Shown here: positions 1 through 14,600 of the stretch, piece after piece
How positions within the stretch are numbered: position 1 is the first letter of the stretch
How the letters are laid out: every line of letters starts with the position of its first letter
NCBI GenBank assembly: GCA_022575985.1
Contig: JAKSXM010000137.1
Span: forward strand, 13,472,001-13,536,000
Length of the DNA: 64,000 nucleotides
Reading direction: 5' to 3'
DNA from: Anagrus nilaparvatae
Lineage: Eukaryota; Arthropoda; Insecta; Hymenoptera; Mymaridae
The notes under the pieces: generated by a model
Told to the model about the DNA's origin: nothing
Databases searched by the model: none
What the model saw: only the letters and a program-made list of their open reading frames with translations
Made by a program: the position numbers and the translations under genes

Positions 1-454
1 ATAATAATAAATTTCAATTTTGCAAATGTCCTCTGTAATATTATAATGTTAGTCAGACACAAATGCGTGCCTGAAAGAAACTGAGGATAAAAAAGAAGGA
101 TATGCGTATAAATTGAAGTGAAAGGCGGAGTATTATAGTTTGGGGATCGAGGTCGACGTCCAAGACCAACGTGATATTATATTTCCATTATGCACATCAT
201 CAACTTCATTTTTATTAGGCGTCAAAAATTTTTTGCAAAAAAAAAATTGGGTTGACATTTTGTCACTTTCTATTAGATTCAATTTTTATTGGTAAAATAG
301 TTTTCCTTTTGTCTCATTAATTATTCTAAATTCATTGATAGTTTTTTTAGGATAAAAATTTGCATAAACGAAATTTTAAAAAAAAAATTTAAATATTAAC
401 TTTTTGGTTAACATTTGCGATAAAAGCAAATTTTCCCCTTTTGGAAAGACGTGT

Positions 455-770
455 GCTTGGGTGGTATTTTCACAATAGAAAACTTACAACTGGTTTGTAT
501 AAAAACACAACCAAAATGCATGGAACATGCTTACTTACAGTTGAGTGATAACCGTGTTTATTCTTAGTCCCCAAATCGAAATTGATTGAAGTTCTTAAAC
601 CTGAATTATTCTAAATGCCAAAATTGAAATTATTCCAAGTCCTGTTTGACCCCCCTCTTAAATCAGACAAATTTGACCTCCCCCTTAATTTTCAAGTTCT
701 TTTCAAGATCAAGTATCCCCCCAAAATAAAGATGTTCCATGTTGATATAACCCACGGCTAGAAAAATAAA
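455..770. repeat. Minisatellite-bodied repeat (ACTTAGAATAATT family), copy
   Basis: One end has AACTGGTTTGTATAAAAACA and CATGGAACATG, the other GATGTTCCATGTTGATATAA; between them lie decayed units of a roughly 25-bp motif (TTTAGGGACTTAGAATAATT, here inverted) and a CCCCCC-type tract. Confidence 0.6.
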
Positions 771-1144
771 GTATGTTCTAAATCACAAGAATCCTACTTT
801 CTATAAAGCAAAGCAGAGGATCCTAAACTTTCTGGAAAAACTGAGATTTGGACAAAGATTTGGGGCACTTGCTTTTTTATGGTCATGTAGTTCGTTTTCC
901 TTCGCCAGTGTCAAGGAAATACATGCATGTATTTTGCATGCAATAATAAACTTTAAAATTTAATAAACGTGGTGTCTGCTTACTGACAAAAAAAAATTTT
1001 TAGAACCAAATTTTTTTGGCAAATACTTGATACTATTGCTATTGAATGAAGAAAACAATATCTATTGGGTATCTTGCATGTTGGAGGGAGCGGGGGAGGG
1101 TGTGAAAAGGCGATCACTTTCTCCAAAACGTAAATTATGTATTT

Positions 1145-1645
1145 TAACATGGAACATGTTTATAGGGAGGGGGTACCCTGGAAATCTGAAAATCAAGGGG
1201 GGGCTCTATTGAGACTTAAAATAATTTTGATTTTGAGGTTTAATAATTTAAGGACAATAATTCAAGTTTAGGGGCTAAAAATAATTCAATTTTAGGGACT
1301 TAGAATAATTAGAGTTTGTAATAATTTGGGTTAAGGGACTTAGAACAGTACGGGGTTAGGGAATCAGAATAATTACAAATTACAAATTTTAAAAATAATT
1401 TTTTTTTTAGAAACTTCCTTCAGTGATGCTTTTGGATCATTTGCAATCATAAAGACGCAGGATCTAATTCCTGCATGTACTCGTGTATGTATGAAAATTT
1501 ACTTCTTAAAATTTTCGCTGTCAAAAAATAAGAGAAGATTATTAACATGCGAAATCAAGAAGGGGTGGTCAAATTGCACCCCAATTTAAAGGGGTAGCCA
1601 AAAGTATCCCATTTAAGGGGTAGGGGTTCGAATTAGACTTAAAAT
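1145..1645. repeat. Same minisatellite family, two adjoining fragments
   Basis: TTTTAACATGGAACATGTTT then GGGGGGG and units of the 25-bp motif to about 1400; a second short piece at 1560-1645. Confidence 0.6.
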
Positions 1646-1654
1646 AATTTTTCT

Positions 1655-1745
1655 GTACTGCGGCCCGAAAGTACGTATTTCCCGGACGCTGCACGTCCGG
1701 CAAAGACGTATTTTCTCGCCACAGTCGCAGAAAAATTTTGTACAA
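1655..1745. repeat. Dispersed GC-rich repeat, copy 1
   Basis: TCTGTACTGCGGCCCGAAAG through CAGTCGCAGAAAAATTTT is shared with 14238-14322, with one small indel. Confidence 0.8.
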
Positions 1746-1770
1746 CAATAATCCGAGTTGAAGGTCTGAC

Positions 1771-2596
1771 CAAGGGCGGATCCAAAAGAGGGTCAATGGG
1801 GTAAATTTTTTTCAGTTTTTTCAAGATAAGCATATTATTTATGCAAAAATTCTTTAAATTTAAATAAATATCAAATTATATAGTATTTCTAATATTAGTT
1901 ATATAATCGCGAAAAATTTATAATGATTCATACTCATATTATCGCATCAAGATGCATGCCTATAATAAAATATTTATAAACATGAAATTTGTAACTTTGA
2001 AATAAAAAGAAACCGCTTCTTTTAGTTTTTGAAATATGACAATCATTTTTTATTTTATGTTAATATAATATTTCTAATCTAATTTTGATAGAAATATTAA
2101 TCAGATTATGATTAAAAAAGTATTGTATAAAATTTTTATTCATAATAAAGCATTTGTGCGTAGATTAACACACTAAAATTCACATGAAGTGATTGCATAT
2201 AAAATTTAATATATCAAATATATCAAATATCGGTTTAATATATCAAATATCGGTTCATATTTCTAAAATGTATATGAGTTGAAGGCATAGTTAAAGGGTC
2301 AAGTCTTTAAATCAAACTCAAATTGAAAGAATGAATAAAATAAATAATATTTTACCTAACTCTTTTCCAAACCTCGTCCTTTCTTTTTTACAATGGTTTT
2401 AATTTAAAATTTTTAATATGTAAAAATATAAAATAACAAAATAATTTTAAGCTATAACGAAAATGTCGACAACTTCTATTACCAATGTATAGAAAATGTC
2501 GAGGTCATCGTTATTAGTCAAAATATACGTGAAGCCTGCCCCTGACCCCTAAAATCGTGAATTGACCCCCTCAAAAAAATTCTGGATCCGCCCTTG
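1771..2596. mobile_element. Non-autonomous DNA element with CAAGGGCGGATCCA ends
   Basis: CAAGGGCGGATCCA at the left and TGGATCCGCCCTTG at the right are exact inverted ends, each followed inward by a GGGTCAA / TTGACCCC block. End sequences like this are typical of hAT-type MITEs. I see no clear 8-bp duplication. The interior is AT-rich and non-coding. Confidence 0.72.
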
Positions 2597-2784
2597 TAAA
2601 GACTTAGAGATAATTTTACTACTTAGGGAAGTAGTAGAAAAATTTAGGCTTGGGGACTTTTATTTTCTTTGATATTGATACCAGTAAGTATATTCAAGTT
2701 TATGAAACCTCAGTGCCAATGGTTTAGCAGCATTTTTTTAATACGGCAAAGAAAAATGTACTCCACTTTATTACAGTTTAATAT

Positions 2785-3145
2785 TAAGGGGGGTCAAAAG
2801 TGTCTGATTTAGGGGGGGGGGGGGTCAAACGGGACTTAGAATAATTTCAGTTTTGGGACTTAAAATAATTCAGGTTTGGGGACTCAAAATAATTTTGATT
2901 TAGGGACTTAAAATTATTCGAGTTTAAGGACTTAGAATAATTTCTATTTAGGGACTTGAAATAATCTGGTTTTATGGAATTAGAATATTTTCGATTTAGG
3001 GACCTAGAGTAATACGCGCTTAGGAAATCAGAATAGTTTGGGTTTAGAATCTTAAGATCTAGATAAGGTGATAATTACAAATTACAAAAATAGCAAATTG
3101 TATTGTAATGTTGCGTAACATTTGCATCATAACTAGCTCTCAGCT
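2785..3145. repeat. Same family, copy with a 14-G tract and about ten units
   Basis: TCTGATTTA then the G tract, GTCAAACGGGACTTAGAATA, followed by successive AGGGACTTAGAATAATTT units, then GAATCTTAAGATCTAG and GATAATTACAAATTAC. Confidence 0.65.
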
Positions 3146-3309
3146 GTAAGTAAACATGCCCCATAAACTTTTTTTGTGTTTAAACAAACTCTTCATAAGT
3201 TTTTTTTTTTTTAACCCCGAAGAATCTTTTAGTAGAGTAAAACACCATTATACTTTAAGTATGAAAAAAGTATTATAGATAACAAATCATTTTTTTCAAG
3301 GATAAATTA

Positions 3310-3685
3310 AAAAAAAAAAATTTATAACTGGTTTGTGTGTATAACCAATGATCATGGAACATGTTCACTCATAACAGTAATAAATCCAAAAACTAAAATT
3401 ACAATTATCCTAACTCCAGAAACCTAAAGTATTCTAAGTTATTGTTTTTATCAGGGCCTAATTAGGCCCTGACTCCCACTTCAAATTCTTCTAAGTCTCT
3501 AAATCGAAAATATTCTAAGTCCATTTCACCCTACCCCCTAAAAACGTCAATTTTTCACCCCAACCCCCTAATAACATCAATATTTCACTACCTCCCCCTA
3601 AAAACGTCACTTTTTTTATCACCCTTGTCGAGTCAAACTTTTTCAAATACCCCAACCAATGATCATGTTCCATGTTAAAATAAAG
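3310..3685. repeat. Same family, copy bounded by palindromic ends
   Basis: AATTTATAACTGGTTTGTGT and GATCATGGAACATGTTCACT on the left; ATGATCATGTTCCATGTTAA on the right. Confidence 0.6.
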
Positions 3686-3689
3686 AGAG

Positions 3690-6600
3690 TTCGAGTCAGA
3701 GTCTTATGTTAGCTTGCTTTTGCGCAGCTTCAATGAGGAGCCATCAAAAATTCCAATCTTTTAACCTGTTATAGGTAAAACTTCCCTTATAAGTTAAACA
3801 GTATATTATGATATATGACCAGAAAAATAAAGAATGTATACCAAATCGCAATTTACCACAATCCCAAATTACGTGCAATTTGGAGCATTTTTTTTTAATG
3901 GCCCAGGGTCGCTGACCAGGAAAAAAATTACGCTCACATTGCATTTTCGCAAGGTTATTTTGTACCAATATTAAAGCTTTTTTCCAGGCTTAAAGCTGTA
4001 GAAATCAGGCAATTTTTCAACTCTATGCAGAGATTTTTTTTTTAATTTAAAACTTATCTTTAAACATAGCTACTTTTGCAGCCAATATTTGAAAATAGAA
4101 AGAACTTAGAATTTTCAAACTTCTTTTGATGCAAAATGCCCCATGCAATTGCAGAATCAAAAAATATGAGAATGAAGAAAATAAATAAATATTCTTGAAA
4201 AATTTTTTATCATTGATATAATTTGATAAAAATAATAATTGATAAGAACAACTACAGTCAGTATATTTCACCTATACAAACTTAAAAAAAACAGCGTACA
4301 CGTCAACAAGTGTACAGTGAGCTTATATCATTGTAAATTTTTCAATATAAGTTATTTATATCTAATAACAAACGTACATAAAACTCGTAGTTTGAAAATT
4401 TTCATTTTACTGTTGTCAGTACAATTTGTTTTATCGCCATCAGCGCACACAACCGGTATAATTTAAAAACTTCTTCGCGTGTTTTTTCAATAAAAAAAAA
4501 AAATATTACCTATAGTAACAAACATTATAACAAAGTAATATAATATATCGGATCTTGAGTAACACAACTCATTAACATTTTTTATAATATTAAGAGACAT
4601 AATATTCTAGAAGTTAAATAAAAAAAAATTTTTTTTACTGTGAATCCTTGAAGACATTTCATAATATTTATTGTAAATATAGTACATTTTTTTTATTAAC
4701 TTTTAAATAAAAAAAATATTGAATATTTTAATAATTAGTGTCTTTTTTATAAATTTATTTCATGTATACATGATAAATAAATATAATTATTAATTATATA
4801 TATAAAAAAAATATATTTGGGTCGACATGTTTTTTTTGTTAAATTTGACAAGTAGTTTAATCAACACAGCTGAGTAAGTAAAAAAAATGATAATATTTTT
4901 TATCTTATATTATTAGGTATTTTTTTTTATAGGTGTAGGATTTTATAATTTTTAAGATATTCAAATAAAAATATTTATAAATAAATTTTTTTTTTATGAT
5001 TTTAATCAAATATTATTACGCTTTCACCTTGAAAATTTTATTTATTTAATTTATTTGTGTGTAAAAAATGGTGTTAAAAAAAACCACAATAAAAAATTTT
5101 TTTTTATTAGTTTTTGTATGAATTTTTAATTTAGAAAATTTTTTAAATCTTTTTTATTTAATATTAATAATTATTATTTTATGAAATAAGTATTAACAAC
5201 CTTGATTATGACAAATTAAATTTATATTTTCCTTATGATATAAAACTTTCAAATTGTTAAATGAATTGTTAAAATAATTATAATTTCAATAAAACTAATT
5301 TTTTTTAGTTAGTTATTTAAATATTTTAAGTAAATAATTTTTAAATAGTAATGTTATTTGTATTTATAGATAAGATTTTACTGTTTAGCATTGCTCTAAA
5401 TTTTGTTCAATAAAAAATTTACTAAATTTAAAATATTGTATGTATATGAGAGATTCTATGCTACCTGGTACTTTTAATTGGTTGGTAGGGTATGCTAAAA
5501 TTCAGTTTCACAGATCATTTTTAGTTTTTTCCTATAAAAATTATTCCAACAGGTTCAACTCTTTATTTTCCATAAAACCATTTTTGAATCAAAATTTTTG
5601 GTATTAAAGAATTTCTCTTCAACTAAGAAATTTACTCAAAATTTCTTGGGAAATGTCTAAAATATTATATTTAATAATTTTTACTCTGGAAAACTCTTTC
5701 AAAATTCCTCATACCTAAAAATATGCCTCCTAAAGTAACAAAAAATATGAAAAAACCAACAAACTTTCAATTTCTGAAAAAATTATCATATTTTATTGAA
5801 ATTCATTTTTTTGTAGATGATTAGATCCTAAATATGCCTTTTAACAATAGTTACGTGTGTGGAGTCACGTCTTTAAATGCGAAACTTTTCGTTTTCTACT
5901 GTAAAGTATGCATATTTTACCAAAATAATTTTTTTACACTACCCCAACTTAACCCAGATAAATATTATTGCCAGCAATATTAATGACAACTATTTATTAA
6001 TAAAAAAATTATGACTTAGCAATATGCTAATGAGTTTAATAAAACATAAATTATTTAATTTAATTTTATGATGATTCCCAAGTAATAAGTACCTGTAAAA
6101 AAATTGTACAAGCATAAAAATATTTATTTAATTAATTGCTCTTGTATTCAAAATTAAAAATTATATTACATTTAAAAAAATTTTCACCTATATATCACAT
6201 TTTTTTTTCTATTTTTATCATCAAACGTGTATAGTATACAGTTAGAAACCATTCAAATAATTATTTCTTATTTTTTAACGATAACTTATCACACAATGAA
6301 CATATAAACCTGGCAGATATTTAAGAAGAGGTAAAATTACGAGCCATTTATTAAAAAAATAAGATTCCCAAAATTGTAGCTCATTTACTATTCTGAAAGT
6401 ACATTTTAGGAATTTTATTTTAAATACCCTCTAGATCATTTCACCCAGTAATCAAAAATCCAACAACTTTTCAAATTAACCGCCAGACTAATATATACGT
6501 ATATTTACAAAAACAAAAATATATACTTTTATTGTTTCATTTTATAAAATAATAATAGAAAAATGTATAAAAAAATGTTTAAGATACTCACATAAATAAT

Positions 6601-7200
6601 GTATACTTACACTTACATAATGCATGTGCACAACTTTTTCATTTTGCTCTCTATGGGAATCAGGTTTTCTTTTATTTTATTATGCAGTTTGTACTTTTAA
6701 TTACATAAGTGTTAGTCATATTTAAAGATAATAATCAAGATTTTAATTTAAAGATAATATAATTACAGATATTTAGTGGGTTAATCATTTTTTGCATTAT
6801 TTTTTATGACTTTTTTGCATAAAAGTGTGAATTTCATTTTTGATTTCAGAAATTTTCAGTTTTTTAAACATATTAAATTGGATTAAGCAACTAGCCTCAA
6901 TTAAACTCTCGTAAATAGGGCCCAAAGGCTACGCTTAAAAATTACTAGAATTTTAAAAATGATACAATATTGCGCTCTTGTGAATTCCCTTACAAATTTT
7001 TTTTTCTCATTACTAAAATTCTTGACCTACTAATACGTTACCGAATTTTGGTATATTATTTTAAAAATTGAACGATTCTTAATCAACTTGCACTTTCACA
7101 TTAAATTTCAACCATAAAGTTTAGAGGGATGCCAAAGAAAATCTGTTTTCACCTTTTTGCTCTTTTATCGCACTTTCTCGCTCCTCTTTGTTGTAATTTT
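3690..7200. other. No gene seen; AT-rich spacer
   Basis: Very AT-rich with long A or T runs. Short open frames on both strands lack exon borders or protein-like composition. A stretch at 4390-4455 reads like a signal peptide but has no nearby ATG. Confidence 0.6.
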
Positions 7201-7204
7201 ATGG

Positions 7205-7465
7205 AAAATTTTTAACATGAAAAATTTTCATTGGATGGGGTATTTGAAAAAGTCTGGCTCGGTAGGGGGGAGGGGGTGAAAAAGTGACGTTTTTAGGGGG
7301 GGGGGGTGAAATGGACTTAGAATATTTTCAATTTAGGGGCTTAGAATAATTTGAAGTGGGAGTCAGGGCCTGATCAGGCCCTTGTAAGAACGAGAACTGA
7401 ACATGTTCCATTCTCGTTAGTTGTGTAGTTACACAAACCGGTTATAAATTTTTTTTTTAATTTAA
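7205..7465. repeat. Same family, copy
   Basis: TTCATTGGATGGGGTATTTG, G tracts, two units, GAACATGTTCCATTCTCG and CACAAACCGGTTATAAATTT. Confidence 0.6.
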
Positions 7466-7470
7466 TTTAA

Positions 7471-8146
7471 CTGATTAACACCGGTGTAGCCAAAATGTGA
7501 CACTTGAGTTTTTTAGGGTTGAGATTTTGTAAAAAAATTGAAAGTAACAATGGTTTCCGGACTAAAAACTTATGAATTATTTAGTCTTTTGGTCATTTTT
7601 GCTGTAAAAATTTTCAGAAAAGGTCTGCAAAGGGTGCAATCAGCAAAAGCATCCCTTTTTACATAATTTTTTGGCTAAAATGTGCCAGTTCTTTATATTT
7701 CTGAAATTTATTTGTATTCAGTGATGAGCATAGCGCAAAAAAACTTGATATGATTTGAATATTCTCAAAGAATATTTATCAATAAAGGTTTGATGTTGGC
7801 TTAATAAAAAGTCTGAGGTCTGGAAAAATTTTCTTTGAAAACTTCATATACTAAAATGGCAATATCTGATTTACTGCAAGTATCGACAAAAATTTTTTTT
7901 CACCATTTTTTTGAAACGTTTTAGCCGAAAAATCGCGAAAAAAAGCTTTTAAACGATTTTAAACGCTTTTTAACGATACTACCCTCTGTATGGACCTTTT
8001 ATGAAAGTTTGTACACCAAAAATAACCAAAAAACTAAATAGTTCATAAATTTTCAGTCCAAAAACTATAAGTACTTTCAATCTTTTACAAAACTTTAACC
8101 CAAAAAAACTCAAGTGGCACGTTTTGGCCACGTTGGCATTAATCGG
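7471..8146. mobile_element. Foldback element, arms about 135 bp
   Basis: CTGATTAACACCGGTGTAGC and the bases after it (CCAAAATGTGACACTTGAG) return inverted at the right end (CTCAAGTGGCACGTTTTGGC). Identity is about 80% by eye, so it is older than the palindrome at 15720. No coding capacity. Confidence 0.75.
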
Positions 8147-8654
8147 AAAATGACTTAAATATTTTGAAATTTCCATAAATCACAAATTGTATTTAATTTA
8201 TGGGTCAAACAACAAATAAATTATTTTCTTTTATTAAAAACTATAAACAGTAAATAAAATTATATTTTATACTTTAATTAGTCTAATAATAATTGTAACA
8301 ATAATAATAATATAGATGTAATATTGATTGAATTAAAACTACGCCTACGTAAGAGAATATTTTTAAAATAATTGTTCTTGAAATTTCTATATCTTATAGT
8401 ATTATTCCTATAAATTCAATAAATAAAACTAATTAAACAGTTTTAATAATTTTATATCAATAACGGTATTTTTTCAGGCAAAAAAAAAATTAATCATTAT
8501 TAATTAATCAGTGAATGATTATTTTCGTAAATTTTGTTCTTATGAACTACTAAAATTGATTAATTACAAATATTATATAATTTTTTTTTTATTATTGTTT
8601 ACTAATCTTATTTTTCCTGTTTTATTGATTATTAAAAAAATATATTTAGTCTTA

Positions 8655-8694
8655 CAATAATTTTTGTAATTAATGTTTGATTTTTTTTTAGTGA
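8655..8694 (+). promoter_or_regulatory. Splice acceptor and 5'UTR start of the synaptotagmin first coding exon
   Basis: A T-rich tract ends in ag just before TGAATGG, so only three untranslated bases precede the ATG in this exon. The in-frame TGA directly before the ATG fixes the start. The transcription start must be in an upstream non-coding exon that I could not place. Confidence 0.6.
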
Positions 8695-11600
8695 ATGGTG
8701 AACGAAGAATTCGATGGCCCGTTGGGCCAAATAATATTATACGGTGTTATAATATTTATAGTAGTCGTTGCAATTTTAGTAATTGCTTGTTTTTTTACAC
8801 CAGGATGTATTGGTTATGAATGTATTAGGCCTAAAAGTGAGTATTTTTGCATATTTATAAAGAAATTTTATGTAACTTTAATTTTCATACAAATTATGCA
8901 ATTTTTTTTCTGTCAATTGTACATATTCCGCGCAATTATTATATATTAATCGTAATTTGTGTTGTAACAGCAGAAAAAATACAAGAACATCATGATATTA
9001 TGTATTTTACGTGAAATGAATTGAAAAATTTATTTTTTTGAATTATTGTTTGTAATATTTATAAACAAATACACGTGTATATGATAATTTAATTTATTAT
9101 TTTTAGAACAGTAATTAAGATATGCATATTATATTATATTAGGGGTGTGCGGATATAGGATATTTTCGGAACCCAATTTTTTTTGCCTAAATAATTGCAA
9201 TTAGACTTCAAAATATTTGTTTTTTACGAAAATGGTTCCCAAGTGGAAAAGTTGTATACAATTTGGATCCCAATTGTATCCTAACTTATGAATCAATTTT
9301 GGATAACTAATTTTTTTTTATTCAGTCAATTTTTTGTTATCAATAAAATACCGTTGCTTAGTGAGTCAATAAACAACTGTCAAAAACTAAAAAGATATTA
9401 GTCGATCATGTCAAGCCACACTGACGGGTCGATGTGAATTAAAATTTTTAACCTTTAAATTTAAATAATTTTTTTAATAATTTTGAGATTTATAACGTAT
9501 TTTACAAGCGTGATTTAAAATTTATTTTCGAAAGAATTAGTTATAAAATCAGTGATATTCAAAAAAATTTCGTGAAGTGAAAAAAATTTTCAACGGTCTG
9601 AATCCATCCAGAAAAAAAAAAAATTATAATATTTTCACAAATCAAATTTTATTTTTACATATTTAAATAAAATTTTTTATTTTTTATTACTGCAGCTCTG
9701 AACACTGAAATACTTGAAGTTTTTAAATAGTTTTTGAGGATGACATTGCAAAAATATTTAAATTTTTACATTTTTGGATGCGTGGATTTAAGATTATTTT
9801 TTTGTTTTATGGATGAATCGGGATGAATTGAGTCCTTACCAAAAATTTTTAATATTTAGATTAAAAAAATATATTTGAAATTTCTCTGAAAAAATAAATA
9901 AACAGATAATTTGCAACTACTCGATTGTGGAAAAATTACATAGAATATGGATGATTTCTTTTCTTTACTTTTAGGATTTACAGGAATCCTGGTGGGACAA
10001 TGCTACAACACGTGGAGCAGAATTAAATATGCTTTTATGATCTTTTTCTAATTACTTCGCTAATCCAAAATGTATCCGTTTTGGAATCTACGAATTTTGT
10101 ATCCAAAATTGATTCATAACTTAGGATACAATTGGGATCCAAATTGTATTCAACTTTTCCACTTGGGTTCCATTGTCCATAATAGACACACTGTAAAAAG
10201 TAACTTTCTTAGATTTACAAAAAAAATAGAATTTTTTCGAAAAATTAGTGAATTTTCAAAAATTTTTGTAAATATTCGATAAAAATCGTAAATTTACTAA
10301 ATTTAGTATATTATCGAAAAATTCGAGAAATATCGATTTTTTTTTTGTGATTTTACGAAAAAAGTTGTAAATTCTCAATTATTTTTCGGAAATTTACAAT
10401 TTCGAAAAAAAATTGTAAGTTCACAACTATTTATTGTAAATTTAAAAAAAAAAAATCGAGAATACTCGAATTTTTTGTTAATATATACTAAAAGTTAATA
10501 TACGATTTTTTTCGAATATTTACAAATTTTTTTGAAAATTTACTAATTTTTCGAAAATTTTCTAATTTTTTTGTTAATATAAGAAAGTTACTTTTTACAG
10601 TGCAACTTTAGCTCATTTTTTGTGATTTTTCGATATTTTTTTTTGTTATTCATGTTTTTCGGCTCCATTTATTGGCAACTGAACTTTTTTTGGGAAAAAC
10701 TGATAGCAAATTCGTATTCAACGACCCAAAAAACGTAATTTCACACTGGAAAATTCTATGGGCTTAGCAACAAAAAAAGTAACTTTGAAACCCCGCATGA
10801 AAAACAATTTTGTTCTTAAAACTCGCGAATTTTGTGTTGATAATGAATTTATTTTTTTTTTGTTCACAAAATCAATATGACTCTTCCATCTTGTACAAAA
10901 ATAAATTATGAAATTCGTGAGTTTTGTACACAAGCTTTTCCCTTAATTTTTTCTAAATTATTATATTTAACTCAGGATATTAATTTTCCCCTGAAAATCG
11001 ATTTATAAAATCAGCTAATAGAAAATCCAATTTTAAAATTTTAAATGGGAACTATAAATTTTATTTCATTTTTTTTGTCGGTGGAAAATTATTTGAATAC
11101 ATTTTAATAACTTTTGGAACTTTTATGGCAACAAGAAGCCATGTTATATGAAACATAATAAATATATCTTTTATCTGATGTCAGTCGAAATTAACAGAAT
11201 GTTTTGTATAGATATGTGTTAAAAATTACTTTAACAGACAAAGTAATAAATTTCTATTGGTATAATATTTTCTAATTAAGACTATAGTTCTTACACCTCG
11301 TCAAATATGATAAAAACAAAATATCAAGTTAGCTTTTCGATTCGAAATCGGATTTTACTGTTTGATCTCCAAGTAAAATTTTTATTAGTTTATTTACGCT
11401 CAAGTGACCATGCTTTTTTAATTGCTCATTGTCATTATAAAAACTGTTAATAAGTTTTTATAAAAAATTATAATAATAATTTGATTTTACAAAATATTTA
11501 ATTAATTTTTATTTTTGTTTCAGAAAATATAGAAAAATTGATGAAATTAAAAAATAGTAATAAACAAAACGATAATTTAAAACTAAATGATGTTAGTTAT

Positions 11601-14600
11601 AGGTCTTGGAGACAAGGAAGTTTATATGAAAATGGTAATTGATTAAATATTAATTTATAAACAAAATGATGAATTTATTAATAATAAATTTATAATATCT
11701 AGGCACATCGTGTGAAACTGCTAGTTCTCAAAGAGATTCAATCACTTCCAATATTTCACAATTTGAACCTGTAAACGCAGCTTCAGTAGTGGTAATTTTA
11801 AAATAATACTGACTTTATTTTTTAAAAACCATCATTTAATTATTAATTTACATTTTTTTAAAAAATTTAATTAGAATTTAGTGGAAACTCCAAAAAATGT
11901 AGATACTTTAAATAAGAAAAAAGAATTTCCAACAGAAATAACTTTAAGTTTACGTTACTTGCCAGCATGTGATGGTGTACTTACAGCAAAATTAGTAATT
12001 GGAATTGAGGTAAATAAAAATATTTTACAATTATAATTAAAATATAAAATTATTATTATTAATTAATTAAATTTCAAGGCTGTATCTGGTTTACCTCCTA
12101 AGCAATATAATTGTAATCTTGAGCCATACGTAATTGTAGAAATAATAAAAAAAACTTGGAGTTATAGAAAAAGACAAAAATTACATAGTTTTCAAACAAA
12201 AACTGCCAGAAATACATCAAATCCAGTTTTTCATGAATCATTTGTTATAAATGATGTCAAACCTCAAGAAGTTAAGGTATAATAAAAAATGATTTTTTTT
12301 TACAATTTTGTATTTTTAATTGCTTTATAATTAATATTAATTAATTTTTATTCACAGGACTGGTTATTGGATGTTTCAGCTTACGATCAAGATCGCTATG
12401 CTAATCATTCAAAATTATGTGAATTACAAGTAGCAATAAAAGATATGAGAAAAATTTTTTTTAATCCACAAACTCATCTTTTTAATTTTAATATGAAACC
12501 ATCGTATCAGGTATAATTTGGTTTATTATACTTTTTTAATTAGATTGTTTACAATGATCTGGAGAATTTTAATTTAAATAATTATTTTGAGGTCAAAAAT
12601 ATTTACTTCCAAAAATTTTAAATAGTATTTAGTTATTTATGGCAATAATTGAAATATTCTTTATTTCATAGTTTGGCTGCTATTTGATTAAGTTTTTGTA
12701 ATTTCCTGTAAAGATAAGATAACCTAAATTCTATACGATTTCAAAACTTTTTCCTTTCTCTAGATTTTCATATTTCTAAAAATCTGACTAATATTTTTTT
12801 ATTTATACACATTAATCTTATTAAGTTGTCGCTTGAAGAGTCAACACACTCTAAAACAGATATCACCAAAATGTAGCACAGGTCAGGTACGCTATCTAGT
12901 TTCATTATAAAGACCATTTTAAAATTCCATTCAAGTAATATTTTTTTATAGATAGTTTATAATAATTAAAAATGAGTAACTTGTTATAAACTTTTGTTAC
13001 AAATTAAAATTTTAAGCTTTTCTTAATTTGTAACATATTTTTTTTTTTTTTGTTATTTAAGCTTCGAGCCTTCTTCGAGGCTATGCAGCTACATGTTCAA
13101 CAATAAACATACTATCAGCATAAAAGATTGATCGTGGATTTGATTTATTTAACCCATATTATTTGATAGTGATTGGTACCACGTACCAGATATTAATGTT
13201 TCATGGCTTTTATGAATAAATTATTTTTTTGTTTTTTAATTATTTTCAAACACCGAATTGTATTTTAATTATTTATTTTTACTATCATTATATTTACTCC
13301 GGTCCATATACGGTTTTGTCAATATACTTTTCGGCCATCACTAGATTTGGTCTAGTATAGGTTTTTTGGGTCGCTGATAACTAATTTTGGGTTCTTTTCT
13401 ATGAGAAATTGGGGATTCACCCAGTATTTGATTATCGAGATTTTGTCAAAGTAGGTTTTATGGATAAAGAATTTTGTGGAATATTTTGTGAAAAATTGGG
13501 GCTTCACTCTTTGATACCAAATCTACCCCTAAAAGGGGTAATTTTTATTTTAGTCTTTCATGTTTTGCAAAATTTAAGCGTAAAGCGCTAGTTTTTGTAG
13601 ATAGAACACCGAAATTCGTGACCAACTACCCAAAAATCCTAGACCAAATCTGGATACTCAAATAGTGAATGCATAAAAAAACCTTTTTTAGGGGTATTTT
13701 TTAATTTTCTAAAGAAAAAAACTCGAAATTCGTAAACAATGATAAAAAAACCTATACTGGACCCAATTTGGTGGTGGCCAAAAACTATACTGACCCTTTC
13801 CTTTCGTATATTGTCTGAAGTTATTAGCATTGGTTCTAATTTAAAAAATATGAATTATTTTTTGCAAGATTTTTCAAATAATATTAAGTAAAATTTTTGA
13901 AAAATTAATGTGTTTTGTCCGCAAAAATGGCCTAAAGTTGCTTGATTTTAAATATGCATCCCAAAAAATATATTTTCTTCCTAGAGGGTTAAAATAGTAT
14001 ATTAAGTGTCAAGGGCGTAAAATTTTAGTGGGCACCAGCAAGAGTGATATGTGTTCACACTAGTGTATAAAAATTTTCGCCCATGGTGCTTTCGATATTT
14101 TTTGCCTACCTCAGTAATCAACGATTTCCGGAAATTCCGTGACAAGTTTTACGCCCGAAGGGCAAAATAACTTTTTTCGCCACGTGGCGCAATAAAAAAA
14201 CGCGTTAACTCCTCACTGAGGAAAAAAAATTGTATTTTCTGTACTGCGGCCCGAAAGTACGTACGCTGCACGTCCGGCAAAGGCGTATTTTCTCGCCACA
14301 GTCGCAGAAAAATTTTATACGCTCCTCGGCAATAAACAAAGAATGACCCAAATCGCAGTTTACCATCCGTGCGATCTAGGCCATTCTTTATTTTTCTGCC
14401 CTAGGATCGTAATGTATTATTTACCCATGGGAGCAAAAAAAGAATTCCCAGATCGTAGATGGCAATTAATTTTCCATTTTTTTCTTTTGCTTTCTTAGTT
14501 AAAAGTATACTATTTTAATTTATAAAGGCTTGTAGTTTAAACATGACTTCACTGAATAAAAAATCTGCATCTGGCTAGCGGGATTCCGCCTGTAGCAAGT

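Noticed and set aside
4239..4466. Frame ending in a signal-peptide-like segment (KIFILLLSVQFVLSPSAHT) followed by a gtataa
   Set aside because: No ATG close before the hydrophobic segment and no downstream exon; likely chance.
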